Assembly (NCBI RefSeq): GCF_000331245.1
Contig: NZ_ANFZ01000009.1
Location: forward strand, 1-64,000
Source: Blastomonas sp. AAP53
GTDB lineage: Bacteria > Pseudomonadota > Alphaproteobacteria > Sphingomonadales > Sphingomonadaceae
DNA: 64,000 nt
Direction of reading: 5' to 3'
Positions 9,919 through 19,051 of the stretch are shown here, in pieces. Every line of letters begins with the position of its first letter. Positions within the stretch are counted from its first letter, which is position 1. The notes beneath the pieces were generated by a model. That model was not told the origin of the DNA. It was given only the letters and a program-made list of their open reading frames with translations, and did no database searches. The translations under genes were made by a program, and so were the position numbers.

Positions 9919-11562
9919 CTAGTCGTCGAGCGCCGTGAAGCGGAAATCGCGAAATTTCGCCTCGCCTGGGCCTGCGGCATAGAGGCCCGGACGCAGCATC
10001 AGGAAGCCGCCGCGCACATTGTGGTGATAGCCTGACACTTCCATGCCGCGGTCGAACTTGACCCAGGTCTTGCCGCCATCGCCCGAGGTGTGGAAGCTGA
10101 CGATGTGCTTGCGGTTGGTCACGCGGATGCGCATGCGGCTGCCATGCGGGTTGGCGGGGCGCGCGCGCTCGATGCCGTATTGGTGGGTCACGAACCGTTC
10201 TGCATCGAAACCCAGGCCTGCATAGAGCTTGTCGTCATAAAACAGCACAAGGCCCGCCGTTCCGCTGGGCGCCAGTTCGATATCGCATTCGAACCGGTAA
10301 GACGTGTCGCCTGCCGTCACCAGCAACGGCGATCCGGTGGAGGGGGCCAGCCCCTTGCCCTTGAGAAACAGGGTGTTGTTCGCGACCCGTGCACGTCTCA
10401 CCTCGTCGGGATCGGGACGGAAGAACGACCATTTGGTCCCGATCTGCAAAGCTGCAAAATCGTCCGAAAGCGCCACTCCGTGCGGCAGGATTGCGCCGCC
10501 TCCGGGCTTGGCCAATGGCCGCGACAGATCGCCGCCAGTCATCTTGAACCAGCCGTCTTGGGTCCATTCGACCGGATCGAGCAGGCACTGGCGACCCAGC
10601 GTCCAGAAACCATTCTCGAAGCCGTGATAAAGGCTCCACCAGCTGCCATCGGGCGCTTCGACTAGGCTGGCATGGCCGCGCGACCACCAGGCTTCGCGGA
10701 TGTCGGTGGTCCGCACCAGCGGGTTGCCGGGATGCTGCTCCCACGGGCCATGGATCGATCGCGAGCGGGCTGCGATGACCATATGGCCCGTGGGAGGCCC
10801 CGCTGTCCCCCCGACGGCGGTCAGCATGTAGAACCAGTCGCCAATCCGGTGGATCTTCGGGCCTTCGGGCGCGAAGCCTTCGACATCCCACTCCTGCGGA
10901 TAGCGCCAGGGATCGTAGACATGCTCGACCTCGCTCGTGACGCGCATCCCGTCATCGGACAGCCGCACCCGGTCTCCGCCCGACAGGAACAGCCAGCGCG
11001 ATCCATCCTCGCCCACCGCATGGCAGGGGTCGATATGCTTGTGCAGGCCCAGCGGAGCGGGATCGCTCCACGGCCCATCGATATGGTCTGCCCAGATCAC
11101 GAAGATGTCGTTCTGAGGACTGGCCTTGACCGGAATGTAGAGAAAGTATCGCCCCTGATGCTTTTCCAGGCTGACCGCCCAGACCGAACCGATGTTGCGG
11201 GTGAGCGCCGGCTGACGCGGCTGCCAGTTCACCAGATCGCGCGAGTGCCACATCAGCAGGCCGGGATAGGATTCGAAGCTGGAAAAGGTGAGGTAGTAAT
11301 CCTCGCCGTCCTTGAGGATGGCCGGGTCGGGGCGATCGCCCGACAGTACGGGGTTGAGAAACGTACCATTGCCCAGATCGGCGATGCGCTGGTTGTCGAG
11401 ACCCCGGCGCCAGCCTGGGGAGGGCGTGTCTTTAGAAGACTGCGGCGCCGGGGAGAGGCTTGCGGGCAGAGATGTTGCAAGCCCCTGTGTGGTGAGACCC
11501 AGGGTCGCCAGCGAGGCCGAGGCCATCGCCGAGCGGCGGGTCAAGATCGGTACGCGGCGCAT
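9919..11562 (-). CDS. Exported GH43-type glycoside hydrolase
   Basis: A 547-residue five-bladed-propeller glycosidase of the GH43 type, a family of beta-xylosidases, alpha-L-arabinofuranosidases and galactan-cleaving enzymes. GDRPDPAILKDGEDYYLTFSS holds the catalytic base aspartate, HKHIDPCHAV the pKa-modulating aspartate and GFAPEGPKIH the likely acid glutamate. The last 170 residues form a beta-sandwich like those of GH43 xylosidases. The N-terminus has a twin-arginine-like leader (TRRSAMASASLATLGL). I chose the ATG at 11562, which shares one base with the upstream hydrolase stop. The context argues for trimming arabinan or galactan side chains of pectin. Confidence 0.85.
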   Translation of the reverse strand: MRRVPILTRRSAMASASLATLGLTTQGLATSLPASLSPAPQSSKDTPSPGWRRGLDNQRIADLGNGTFLNPVLSGDRPDPAILKDGEDYYLTFSSFESYPGLLMWHSRDLVNWQPRQPALTRNIGSVWAVSLEKHQGRYFLYIPVKASPQNDIFVIWADHIDGPWSDPAPLGLHKHIDPCHAVGEDGSRWLFLSGGDRVRLSDDGMRVTSEVEHVYDPWRYPQEWDVEGFAPEGPKIHRIGDWFYMLTAVGGTAGPPTGHMVIAARSRSIHGPWEQHPGNPLVRTTDIREAWWSRGHASLVEAPDGSWWSLYHGFENGFWTLGRQCLLDPVEWTQDGWFKMTGGDLSRPLAKPGGGAILPHGVALSDDFAALQIGTKWSFFRPDPDEVRRARVANNTLFLKGKGLAPSTGSPLLVTAGDTSYRFECDIELAPSGTAGLVLFYDDKLYAGLGFDAERFVTHQYGIERARPANPHGSRMRIRVTNRKHIVSFHTSGDGGKTWVKFDRGMEVSGYHHNVRGGFLMLRPGLYAAGPGEAKFRDFRFTALDD

Positions 11563-12563
11563 CACAGCGCCAGCCCAGTGGTGCGGGCCCAGGCGCGCCA
11601 CAGATCGGGCCAGACCTCGACCGGCTTGCCGATCGCCTTGCGCAGGCCGAAGCCGTGGCCGCCATGTTCGAACAGGTGCGTTTCGACACGGATGGCCCTG
11701 GCCTTGAGCGCCGCGCGCAGCAGCAGGGCGTTGTTCACCGGTACCGCGTCGTCATCCTCGGCATGCAGCAGGAAGAACGCAGGCGCATCGGCGGGCACGT
11801 TGAGGTGCGGCGAATGCGCGGCTTCCAGAGCGGGGGCAGCAGCCTTGCCGATCAGCAGCTCGCGCGATCCGACATGCGCATCGGGCGCGGTCATGGAGAT
11901 GACAGGATAAATCGGCGCAGCGCTGTGCGGCTTGGCCGAGAGCCGGTCGAGGTCATCGACAGGGGCATAGACCGGCGCAGCAAAGCGTGTGGCGAGGTCC
12001 GCGCACAGATGGCCGCCTGCGGAGAAACCCATCGCGGACACCCGCTCGGGGTCGATGGCGAAGTCGCCGGCGCGCGCGCGGATCAGCCGCATCGCGCGCT
12101 GCGCGTCGGCGAGGGCCACGTCCGGCCCCGCCGCCCAGCCTTCGCCCGGCAGCCGGTAGAACAGCACGAAGGCCGTAAAGCCGCGTGCCGCCAGCCAGCG
12201 GCCCATCTCATAGCCTTCCTTGTCGACCACCACCCAGCGATAGCCACCGCCCGGCGTGATCAGCACCGCCGCGCCATTGGGCCGGTCGGGCCGGAAAACC
12301 GCGAGGCGCGGAACGCTGATGCCGTAAACCGCGCGATCGGTGACCAGCCGGTCGGTCGAACGCTCCTGCACCGTTTCGGTGAGCGGGCGGGCAGGGGCTC
12401 CGGGTGCGCCTTTGGGCCACAGGTCGATGGTCTCTGCAGGCTGAGGCAGTCCCGGCGGCAATGCGCCACCCGGCACCTGCGGCACGGCGGTCTGCGCCCA
12501 AGCGGTGTTTGCCAGCCCCAAAGCCAAAGGAGCCGCCATAAGGGATCGGCGGTCGATCTTCAT
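11562..12563 (-). CDS. Exported alpha/beta hydrolase, acetyl-esterase type
   Basis: A 333-residue alpha/beta hydrolase with a twin-arginine-type leader (DRRSLMAAPLALGL, then AWAQ). The oxyanion loop is TPGGGYR, the nucleophile elbow is GFSAGG, and LLHAEDDDAVP plus HGGHGF supply the aspartate and histidine. This pattern is that of the BD-FAE/Axe-like esterases that deacetylate hemicellulose or pectin. It is the middle gene of a receptor-esterase-GH43 unit, 57 bases after the receptor stop and overlapping GH43. Removal of acetyl groups from pectin is the likely job. Confidence 0.83.
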   Translation of the reverse strand: MKIDRRSLMAAPLALGLANTAWAQTAVPQVPGGALPPGLPQPAETIDLWPKGAPGAPARPLTETVQERSTDRLVTDRAVYGISVPRLAVFRPDRPNGAAVLITPGGGYRWVVVDKEGYEMGRWLAARGFTAFVLFYRLPGEGWAAGPDVALADAQRAMRLIRARAGDFAIDPERVSAMGFSAGGHLCADLATRFAAPVYAPVDDLDRLSAKPHSAAPIYPVISMTAPDAHVGSRELLIGKAAAPALEAAHSPHLNVPADAPAFFLLHAEDDDAVPVNNALLLRAALKARAIRVETHLFEHGGHGFGLRKAIGKPVEVWPDLWRAWARTTGLAL

Positions 12564-12620
12564 GGCGGCTCCTCTTTTCAGTTCAGCGAGAACAGCGGCG
12601 AACCGCTGCCCCGGTTGGCA

Positions 12621-15521
12621 TCAGTATTTGAAGCGTGCACCCAGGAAGAAGGTGCGACCGAAATGGTTGTTCTCGTAGTTCCGGTCGGCTTCCAGATCGG
12701 TGAAGCGATAGCGATAGGTGTCGGTCAGGTTGTTGCCTTCCAGCGAGACTTCGACCCACTCGGTCAGCTTGTAGCGGATCGAGGCATCGAGGTTGAACTG
12801 GCTGCCGAAGCCCTCGAGCACGTTACCGGTGCCGCTCGCGCCTTCATGCCAGCGGCTGCGATACGTGCCCATGACGCGGGCAGAGAACTTGCCGTCGTCA
12901 TAATAGAAGGTGCCGTTGAACGACCGCTTGGACACGTTGGCAAGCGTACTGGTGACGTTGACGTTGTTCAGAGGTCCCAAGTTGCCATTGGGCAGTGACG
13001 CGACCGTGATCGGGCCCTGAAGCTGATAATCGGCGTTGGAAGAGATAAATGTGGCGTTGGCCAATACGCCGAAATTGCCGAGGAAGCCATCGGTGAAGAT
13101 GGTGAAAGGAATCTGGGCTGAAAACTCCCAGCCCTTGAGAGTTGCGCCTTCACCGTTGACCGTAGTGGCCAGAGTCCAGCGATCTTCCAGCAGTTGTCCG
13201 GGATTGAGCGCCGCGGGCGAACTGGGGCTGAGTGCCGAAGCGGGCGCGCCTGTCTCCGCAAAGGTCAGCCCGGTGATGGAGGCACTGCGGGTAAAGGTTG
13301 CGATATCCTTCTTGAACCATGCGACCGACAACACCGCCTGGGGTGCAAAATACCATTCTGCCGCGATGTCGTAGTTGGTCGCGCGGAATGGCTCGAGGAA
13401 GGGGTTGCCCGAGCTGACACGGTAGTTAAAGCCATCCGCCGTACCTCCCGGCGTCAGCGCGCCGAGCGTCGGGCGGGTAATGACCTCAGCAGCGGCCAGG
13501 CGGACGATGACGTTTTCCACTGGAAACAGCGCCAGGTTGGCCGAAGGCAGCCAGTCGTCGTAGCTACGTTCGACCGTGGACTGCACCCCGCTGACCAAGC
13601 CGTATGACGACTGTTCGGTCTTCACATAACGCATGCCCGCATTGAGGGCATATTCCAGGCCCAGCAACTCGCCCTTGGCATCGACCTGCAGATAGCCACC
13701 CTTGGTGGTTTCCTGCACGCCGCGATTGTTGCCCACGTCAAGCCTAAGCGGCCGGTCGTACAATTTGGTGAAATCTGCTGCCGCAGCCAGATTGGGTACC
13801 AGCCAGGCGTTGGTGTTACCCGAAGGCTGGCCGGCCTTGCCAAGGTTGAACAGCTCGGACAGCTGCGGCGTGGCCTGGAAGCCGTACACGGCGGTCGGGC
13901 CGAACAGGCTGGTCGGCGAGCAGGTGATCGTGCCCAGCACCCGGTCAAGGCCGCCATTGCCGCACACTGCGGTGTCGCGGGTGAAGGCGACGGTATCAAA
14001 ATTGAACCGGCGCCACATGGCACCTGCCTTCACTGTGAAGCCTTCACCAACATCCCATTCGGTGCGGAACTGCAGCGTCTTGAAGCGGTTTTCGATTTCC
14101 GAAGGCCGGTCGCGGATTTCGGCCAGCTGGAACACCGCAGGGTCGGTCACGCTGGTCCCGAAGGTCAGCTTGGGCGCCTTCATGTTGGTATAGTCGTAGC
14201 TATAGCCCTGCGCGTCACGGTCATCGAACACGATGGTGGTTTCCACAGGGATATCGGCATTGGACTTGGAAATGCCGCCCAGCAGCGTGAAGCGCAGATT
14301 GTCGGTGACGTCCTGATCCCAGCTGCCGCCAACCTGATAGAATTCGGTGGTGCTCTGGCGCAGGTAATGCTCGGTCCGCACCCACGCATCGTTGAGCGTG
14401 GCCGAAATCATGTTGTTGTTGGCGTCGTAGACCGGGTTGACCACGTCGATCGAACGCTCGTTCGAGCGCAGCAGAACTTCTCCCCAGCGTTCGCGGCGAT
14501 CGCTGTTGAAGCGCGAGAACAGACCGTCGATCGAGAATTTGGTCATGTCGGTCGGGGCGAACTGGATCGATCCGGTGATGCCCAGGCGCTCGCGGTCGTG
14601 CTTGACTTCGCCATAGCGCGGAATGCGCGGGTGGAACGAAAGGGCAGCCTGATCGCACACGGCGCTGGGGCGATACGTGCCGCCGCTGTTGGGACGACCT
14701 GCCGCATTGGTCGCGCTCTGCTGGAAACAGGAGGTGCCGTTCACCGAGTCAAACCGTGCCTGTGCCCAGCGGACGGTGTTGTTGCCCAGTTCCAGCACCT
14801 GAGTCTTCTGGTAGGCCGCCGAAAGCGACACGCCGAAGGTGCCGGCATCGTTGCGCCAGCTCAGCAATCCGGCAAGGCGCGGGCCGAAATATTCGGACAG
14901 GTCGTTGTAGCTGGCAACTGCCGATCCGACGGCGGTGAAGCCTGCCTTGGCGGCCAATGGGTTGCCCGTGTTCAGATCGACCACCGCGCCCAGCGAACCT
15001 TCGTCCAGGCTGGCTTCGGCAGTCTTGTGGACGACGATCGAGCTGAACAGTTCGGAAGCGAACACGTTGAAATCGAACGCGCGGTCGCGGTTGGCCGACG
15101 CGCCGTCGGTCGACGTGGCGACGGTTTCTAGGCCATTGACGCGGACGCGTGTGAACTGGCTCGAGAGACCGCGCACGGTGATCGCGCGGCCTTCACCGGC
15201 GTCTCGCGAGATCGAGATGCCAGGAATGCGCTGCAGCGATTCTGCCAGGTTCTGGTCGGGGAATTTGGCGATGTCTTCGGCGACGATCGCGTCGATCGCG
15301 CCCACCGATGTCCGCTTGAGGTTGATCGCGGCTTCGAGCGACTGGCGGAAACCGGTGACGACGATTTCGTCTGCGGCAACCTCATCCTCAACCGTGGTCG
15401 GCTGGTCGCTCTGTGCGACTTGCGCCTGCGCGGTACCGGCGGCGCCCAGCGCGCATCCGGTCAGCAGTGCTGCCTTGAAAATCGAAATGCCTGAAAAACG
15501 CTGCGTATGCTGACTGCGCAT
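12621..15521 (-). CDS. TonB-dependent receptor (pectic oligosaccharide uptake)
   Basis: A 966-residue outer-membrane receptor. A signal peptide (FKAALLTGCALGAAGTAQAQ) is followed by the DEIVVTGFRQSLEAAINLKR segment and the plug with FPDQNLAESLQRIPGISISRD; the rest is a beta-barrel ending in an aromatic residue (ARFKY). The plug wording is that of the large TonB-receptor class that sphingomonads and caulobacters use for plant oligosaccharides. I set the start at the ATG at 15521, which has a strong AGGAGGGG site; the frame is open further upstream but lacks a signal sequence. A LacI-type operator lies about 40 bases upstream, tying it to the pectin regulon. Confidence 0.92.
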   Translation of the reverse strand: MRSQHTQRFSGISIFKAALLTGCALGAAGTAQAQVAQSDQPTTVEDEVAADEIVVTGFRQSLEAAINLKRTSVGAIDAIVAEDIAKFPDQNLAESLQRIPGISISRDAGEGRAITVRGLSSQFTRVRVNGLETVATSTDGASANRDRAFDFNVFASELFSSIVVHKTAEASLDEGSLGAVVDLNTGNPLAAKAGFTAVGSAVASYNDLSEYFGPRLAGLLSWRNDAGTFGVSLSAAYQKTQVLELGNNTVRWAQARFDSVNGTSCFQQSATNAAGRPNSGGTYRPSAVCDQAALSFHPRIPRYGEVKHDRERLGITGSIQFAPTDMTKFSIDGLFSRFNSDRRERWGEVLLRSNERSIDVVNPVYDANNNMISATLNDAWVRTEHYLRQSTTEFYQVGGSWDQDVTDNLRFTLLGGISKSNADIPVETTIVFDDRDAQGYSYDYTNMKAPKLTFGTSVTDPAVFQLAEIRDRPSEIENRFKTLQFRTEWDVGEGFTVKAGAMWRRFNFDTVAFTRDTAVCGNGGLDRVLGTITCSPTSLFGPTAVYGFQATPQLSELFNLGKAGQPSGNTNAWLVPNLAAAADFTKLYDRPLRLDVGNNRGVQETTKGGYLQVDAKGELLGLEYALNAGMRYVKTEQSSYGLVSGVQSTVERSYDDWLPSANLALFPVENVIVRLAAAEVITRPTLGALTPGGTADGFNYRVSSGNPFLEPFRATNYDIAAEWYFAPQAVLSVAWFKKDIATFTRSASITGLTFAETGAPASALSPSSPAALNPGQLLEDRWTLATTVNGEGATLKGWEFSAQIPFTIFTDGFLGNFGVLANATFISSNADYQLQGPITVASLPNGNLGPLNNVNVTSTLANVSKRSFNGTFYYDDGKFSARVMGTYRSRWHEGASGTGNVLEGFGSQFNLDASIRYKLTEWVEVSLEGNNLTDTYRYRFTDLEADRNYENNHFGRTFFLGARFKY

Positions 15522-15558
15522 GATAAATCCCCTCCTGATCGCCTTTTTCAAGGCAATT

Positions 15559-15572
15559 GCTACCGGTGTCAA
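15559..15572 (-). promoter_or_regulatory. Pectin-regulon operator A (TTGACACCGGTAGC)
   Basis: On the minus strand this reads TTGACACCGGTAGC, about 40 bases before the TonB receptor start. It shares the TGACACCGGT core with five other sites before uronate genes and is a likely binding site of the LacI regulator at 21.6-22.6 kb. Confidence 0.65.
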
Positions 15573-15703
15573 AGGAGAAGATGCGTCCTGCATCCAGCAC
15601 TCTTCGACACCCCGACTCCCGACCGCGTATGCATTGGCAAAGCCAGGCATCGCTGTTCTTTCCGCTTCCCCGAATCGTCTGGCATGCTCTGCCAGTCGAT
15701 CAC

Positions 15704-15718
15704 GGTAACCGGTGTCAT
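15704..15718 (+). promoter_or_regulatory. Pectin-regulon operator B (GGTAACCGGTGTCAT)
   Basis: GGTAACCGGTGTCAT lies in the divergent region between the TonB receptor and the pectate lyase, 58 bases before the lyase start. The same 15 bases occur exactly at 21569-21583 upstream of the isomerase operon. Confidence 0.7.
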
Positions 15719-15775
15719 TATGTATTGCCCTCAAGCTGCGGCTCTGTCAATAACGATGACAACGGGAGAGAAACG

Positions 15776-17122
15776 ATGCACAAGACACTGCAAAAAGCCG
15801 TGATTACGGGCGCTTTTGTCATGGCCAGCCTGGCTCCGGCGTGGGCCGAGCCGCACGCTGGCGATCCGACCAAGGGTGGCGCTGGCGGACGAATCATCCG
15901 CGTGACCACCCTTGAAAAGGATGGCCCCGGATCGCTCGCCGAAGCTCTGCGCACCAGGGGCAAGCGCACCGTCGTGTTCGAAGTTGGCGGCGTGATCGAC
16001 ATGGGCCGCAGCACGCTGGAGATCACCGAACCGTTTCTCACGATCGCCGGGCAGACCGCACCTTCGCCGGGCATCACCATCATCAAGGGCGGCCTCGATG
16101 TGCGCACGCACGATGTCGTCGTCTCGCACCTGCGCGTGATGACCGGCGCCGATGGCCAGGCGCGCATGTCCGGCTGGGAGGCCGACTCGTTTTCCACCGT
16201 CGCGGCGCGCAATATCGTCGTCGAGCATTGCAGCTTCCTGTGGGGCGTCGACGAAAACATGTCCGCTTCCGGCCCGCGATTCACCGGCAAGACGGTGGCC
16301 GAATGGCGCGCTGGCACCAGCCACGATATCGTTTTCCGCGATAACCTGGCTGCCGAGGGGCTGGCTGTTTCCAGCCACCCGAAGGGCGAACACAGCAAGG
16401 GCTCGCTGATCCACGATAATGCAACGAATATAACGTTTTACCGCAATGTCTGGGCGCACAATGTCGAGCGGTCGCCGCTGGTCAAGGGTGGCGCGCAGGT
16501 GAGCATGATCAACAACCTGATCTACAATCCGGGGCACCGCGCGGTGCACTACAACCTGATGAATCTCGAATGGCTGGGGCAGGACTATGTCACCGGAGAA
16601 ATCACCGCGATCGGCAATGTCATGCGCGGCGGCAATGATACCAACGAGGGGCTGCCGTTCCTGATGCTGGGCGGCGACGGCGACCTTGCCTATTTCGGGC
16701 AGGACAATCGCGCGGTCGATCGCCATGGCAACCCGCTGCCGCAGTTCGGCCGCTATGGCGAAACGCAGGCGAAGCTGGTCACCGCCCAGGCACCGCTCGC
16801 CAATGTATCACCGTATCGCATCCTGCCATCGGGCGAGGTCGAAACATCGCTGCTGCAGACCGCCGGCGCGCGTCCCTGGGACCGCGCGGCAGATGACATT
16901 CGCGTGCTGTTCTTCGTCGCCGAAGGGCGCGGCGACATCATCGATGATGAAAGCGAGGTTGGCGGATACCCGAAGATCGCCCCGACCTCCGCGCCGTTCG
17001 TCGCGGCACAGTGGGACCTTGAGACGATGACGCCGAAGTCTGGCCGCTATCCGGGCCAGAAGGGCGGGGCGCAGGAATCGCTGTCCACGCGCGACCGGCA
17101 GATGCGGCAGGATCGCAATTGA
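15776..17122 (+). CDS. Exported pectate lyase (right-handed beta-helix)
   Basis: A 448-residue exported protein with a signal peptide ending AWAE (about residue 24). The body matches the pectate lyase beta-helix family: GGAGGRIIRVTTLEKDGPGS near the N-terminus, TIAGQTAPSPGITI, then repeated beta-helix coils such as VVVSHLRV, IVVEHCSFLWGVDEN and ITFYRNVWAHNVER. It would cleave polygalacturonate by beta-elimination, giving 4,5-unsaturated products that feed the KduD/KdgK route nearby. The ATG at 15776 has a GGGAGAG site. It is divergent from the receptor gene with operators between, and its stop overlaps the cupin start by four bases. Confidence 0.88.
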   Translation: MHKTLQKAVITGAFVMASLAPAWAEPHAGDPTKGGAGGRIIRVTTLEKDGPGSLAEALRTRGKRTVVFEVGGVIDMGRSTLEITEPFLTIAGQTAPSPGITIIKGGLDVRTHDVVVSHLRVMTGADGQARMSGWEADSFSTVAARNIVVEHCSFLWGVDENMSASGPRFTGKTVAEWRAGTSHDIVFRDNLAAEGLAVSSHPKGEHSKGSLIHDNATNITFYRNVWAHNVERSPLVKGGAQVSMINNLIYNPGHRAVHYNLMNLEWLGQDYVTGEITAIGNVMRGGNDTNEGLPFLMLGGDGDLAYFGQDNRAVDRHGNPLPQFGRYGETQAKLVTAQAPLANVSPYRILPSGEVETSLLQTAGARPWDRAADDIRVLFFVAEGRGDIIDDESEVGGYPKIAPTSAPFVAAQWDLETMTPKSGRYPGQKGGAQESLSTRDRQMRQDRN

Positions 17123-17538
17123 GCGTCCTCGCCGCCCTGCTGCTCGCGGCCGCGCCGCCGATGGCGGTGATCGACGAGTTGGATACGCTGCGCCGCGAAC
17201 CGCCGCCGCACGGCGCCATCGGCATGAGCAGCGCGTGGCGGATCAGCGACCATGTGCCGCAGCCGCGGCGCATGGAATTCCGGCGCCGCACGCTCGATAT
17301 CGGCGCGGCGATCGGCGAACACCCGATCGCGCACGACGAGGTCTATTACGTGCTCGATGGCGAAGGGGAGGTCGTCTCCGATGGCCAGCGTGCGACGCTG
17401 AAGCCCGGCATGACCGCGTATCTGTATGATGGGGCGGTGGTCGGCATCTGGCAGAAGGGCGACAAGCCTCTCGCCCTGATCATCGCCTATCCGGTGAAGG
17501 AACCGGTCAGCTGCCAGGCTGAATGTAAGGCGCCGTAG
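17119..17538 (+). CDS. Cupin domain protein, exported
   Basis: A 139-residue protein with a hydrophobic leader and a single cupin barrel: EHPIAHDEVYYVLDGEGEVVSDGQ and GMTAYLYDGAVVGIWQKGDKPL carry the two cupin motifs, with H and E metal-ligand candidates. It starts with TTG in a TTGA overlap with the pectate lyase stop, so the two are made together. Small cupins in uronate loci include KdgF, which linearises unsaturated uronates, but KdgF is cytoplasmic and this one looks exported, so I do not assign KdgF. Its end overlaps the convergent esterase by 32 bases. Confidence 0.75.
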   Translation: MSVLAALLLAAAPPMAVIDELDTLRREPPPHGAIGMSSAWRISDHVPQPRRMEFRRRTLDIGAAIGEHPIAHDEVYYVLDGEGEVVSDGQRATLKPGMTAYLYDGAVVGIWQKGDKPLALIIAYPVKEPVSCQAECKAP

Positions 17539-19051
17539 CCCACAATTGACGCTCGAAGCCGCGCGGGTCGTTGATGGTCGCCGCGCTGCCATCGCCAACC
17601 ACCAGCGTCGCACGATCGGGCAGGGCATAAGCCTGCCAGTCGGCCAGCCCCGGTGCGCCCGTCTTCGCCAGCCCGGTGAACGCCTGCATCATCACATTGC
17701 GCGTTCGCCGTGCGGCTTCGTCGACGCCGCTCATGCTGCCAGGCGCGTCGAGCGTACCGAAAACATAGGGGATGTCGTCGGTGTGCGCTGCGCCGCGCAG
17801 CGGATCGATGGGCGAGGGGCGGTCGAGCTGGTACACCCAGGTGTCGCGTGCTCCGGCAAGGGCGCGGGCATCGGCCTCGATCACCTGTCCCGGCCACGAC
17901 CGGCCCGCCGTGGTCGCGGCGTAGAAGATCTGCTCGGCCGTCCAGTCGGGGTACTGCGCGCGATATTGCGCGACCACCCAGTCGATATCGAGATCGATCT
18001 TGACCTCAGGCATGATCCGCGCCGCCAGATTGTCCCAGTTCAGCCCTCGCAGCTTTGGTCCGCGCGGATCGATGAAGGAGCGCGTCTCGTCGCGTGTGTT
18101 GCCCAGGATCATCGGGATGCCCAGCGATTGCGGTGCGGCATCGGGCCAGAACGGATGGCGCGACAGGTTGGTCATGTCGAGCACCGGGCCGAAATACAGC
18201 GACCCGCCGATCACGGGATCGGTCGCGGTCAGCGCCTCTAGGATGCGCTCGCTTGGCGCGGTGCGCAGGCCCTCGACATCGTCTGCCGCCAAGCCCATCG
18301 CCGCCATCAGCGCGCGCGTGCGGGCCCAGGCGTTGATCGGGCCGCTGGCAGTGACCTGCTGCCCGCTCATCGTGGCCGCACTGTGGAACAGGCCCTTGGC
18401 GGCGGGCATCGCCATCAGCGTGGCAATCTTCGCGCCGCCGCCCGACTGGCCGAACACCATCACCCGGCCCGGATCGCCGCCAAACTCGCGGATATGGTCG
18501 CGCACCCATTGCAACCCCAGAATGATGTCGAGCTGGCCCAGGTTGCCGCTATCGGCAAAGCGCGCGCCAAAGGGCTTGAGCCATGCATAGCCGAAGGCGT
18601 TGAGCCGGTGGTTGATCGTGACGACCACGACGTCCCCCGCAGCGGCCAGCGTATGTCCGTGCGTGAGCGGATCGGTGACCGTGCCGTTGGCATAAGCCCC
18701 GCCGTGAAAATATACCATCACCGCGCGCCCCGCCTTGGGGTTCGCATCTGGTGTCCAGACGTTGAGGAACAGGCAGTCTTCGGACTGGGCATAGTCCTGA
18801 CTACCGCGCTGCGGTGCCACCGGAGCAAAACTCTGCGCGGTCAGCTTCGGTCCCTGCCACGGTTCACCGACAGCCCGCTCGAAGCGCGCCGCACGGCCAT
18901 AGCGGATACCCTTGAAGGCGATGACGCCATGCTCGCGAAGGCCGGTGTAGCGCCCGACCCTGGGATCGCCTGCCGTGGCCAGCGCCGGGCTGGCGATCAG
19001 GACCGCGCCTGCGCCCAGCAGGCCACGGCGGGTGACGTCAGCGGCGGACAT
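17507..19051 (-). CDS. Exported carboxylesterase (type B, COesterase)
   Basis: A 514-residue type-B carboxylesterase. A twin-arginine leader (TRRGLLGAGAVLIASPALA) is followed by the family hallmarks: SEDCLFLNVWTP, VMVYFHGGAY (oxyanion hole) and the nucleophile elbow VFGQSGGGAKI; GAAHTDDIPYVFG provides the histidine. It overlaps the kdgK stop region by 14 bases and so is probably the last gene of an isomerase-kduD-kdgK-esterase operon. In a pectin locus a role in removing methyl, acetyl or feruloyl esters is likely; the exact ester is not readable from sequence. Confidence 0.85.
   Translation of the reverse strand: MSAADVTRRGLLGAGAVLIASPALATAGDPRVGRYTGLREHGVIAFKGIRYGRAARFERAVGEPWQGPKLTAQSFAPVAPQRGSQDYAQSEDCLFLNVWTPDANPKAGRAVMVYFHGGAYANGTVTDPLTHGHTLAAAGDVVVVTINHRLNAFGYAWLKPFGARFADSGNLGQLDIILGLQWVRDHIREFGGDPGRVMVFGQSGGGAKIATLMAMPAAKGLFHSAATMSGQQVTASGPINAWARTRALMAAMGLAADDVEGLRTAPSERILEALTATDPVIGGSLYFGPVLDMTNLSRHPFWPDAAPQSLGIPMILGNTRDETRSFIDPRGPKLRGLNWDNLAARIMPEVKIDLDIDWVVAQYRAQYPDWTAEQIFYAATTAGRSWPGQVIEADARALAGARDTWVYQLDRPSPIDPLRGAAHTDDIPYVFGTLDAPGSMSGVDEAARRTRNVMMQAFTGLAKTGAPGLADWQAYALPDRATLVVGDGSAATINDPRGFERQLWATAPYIQPGS

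Noticed and set aside
17119-17538. Cupin gene as KdgF
   Set aside because: It has an export-like leader and starts inside the pectate lyase transcript, whereas KdgF acts in the cytoplasm; the evidence is not enough.
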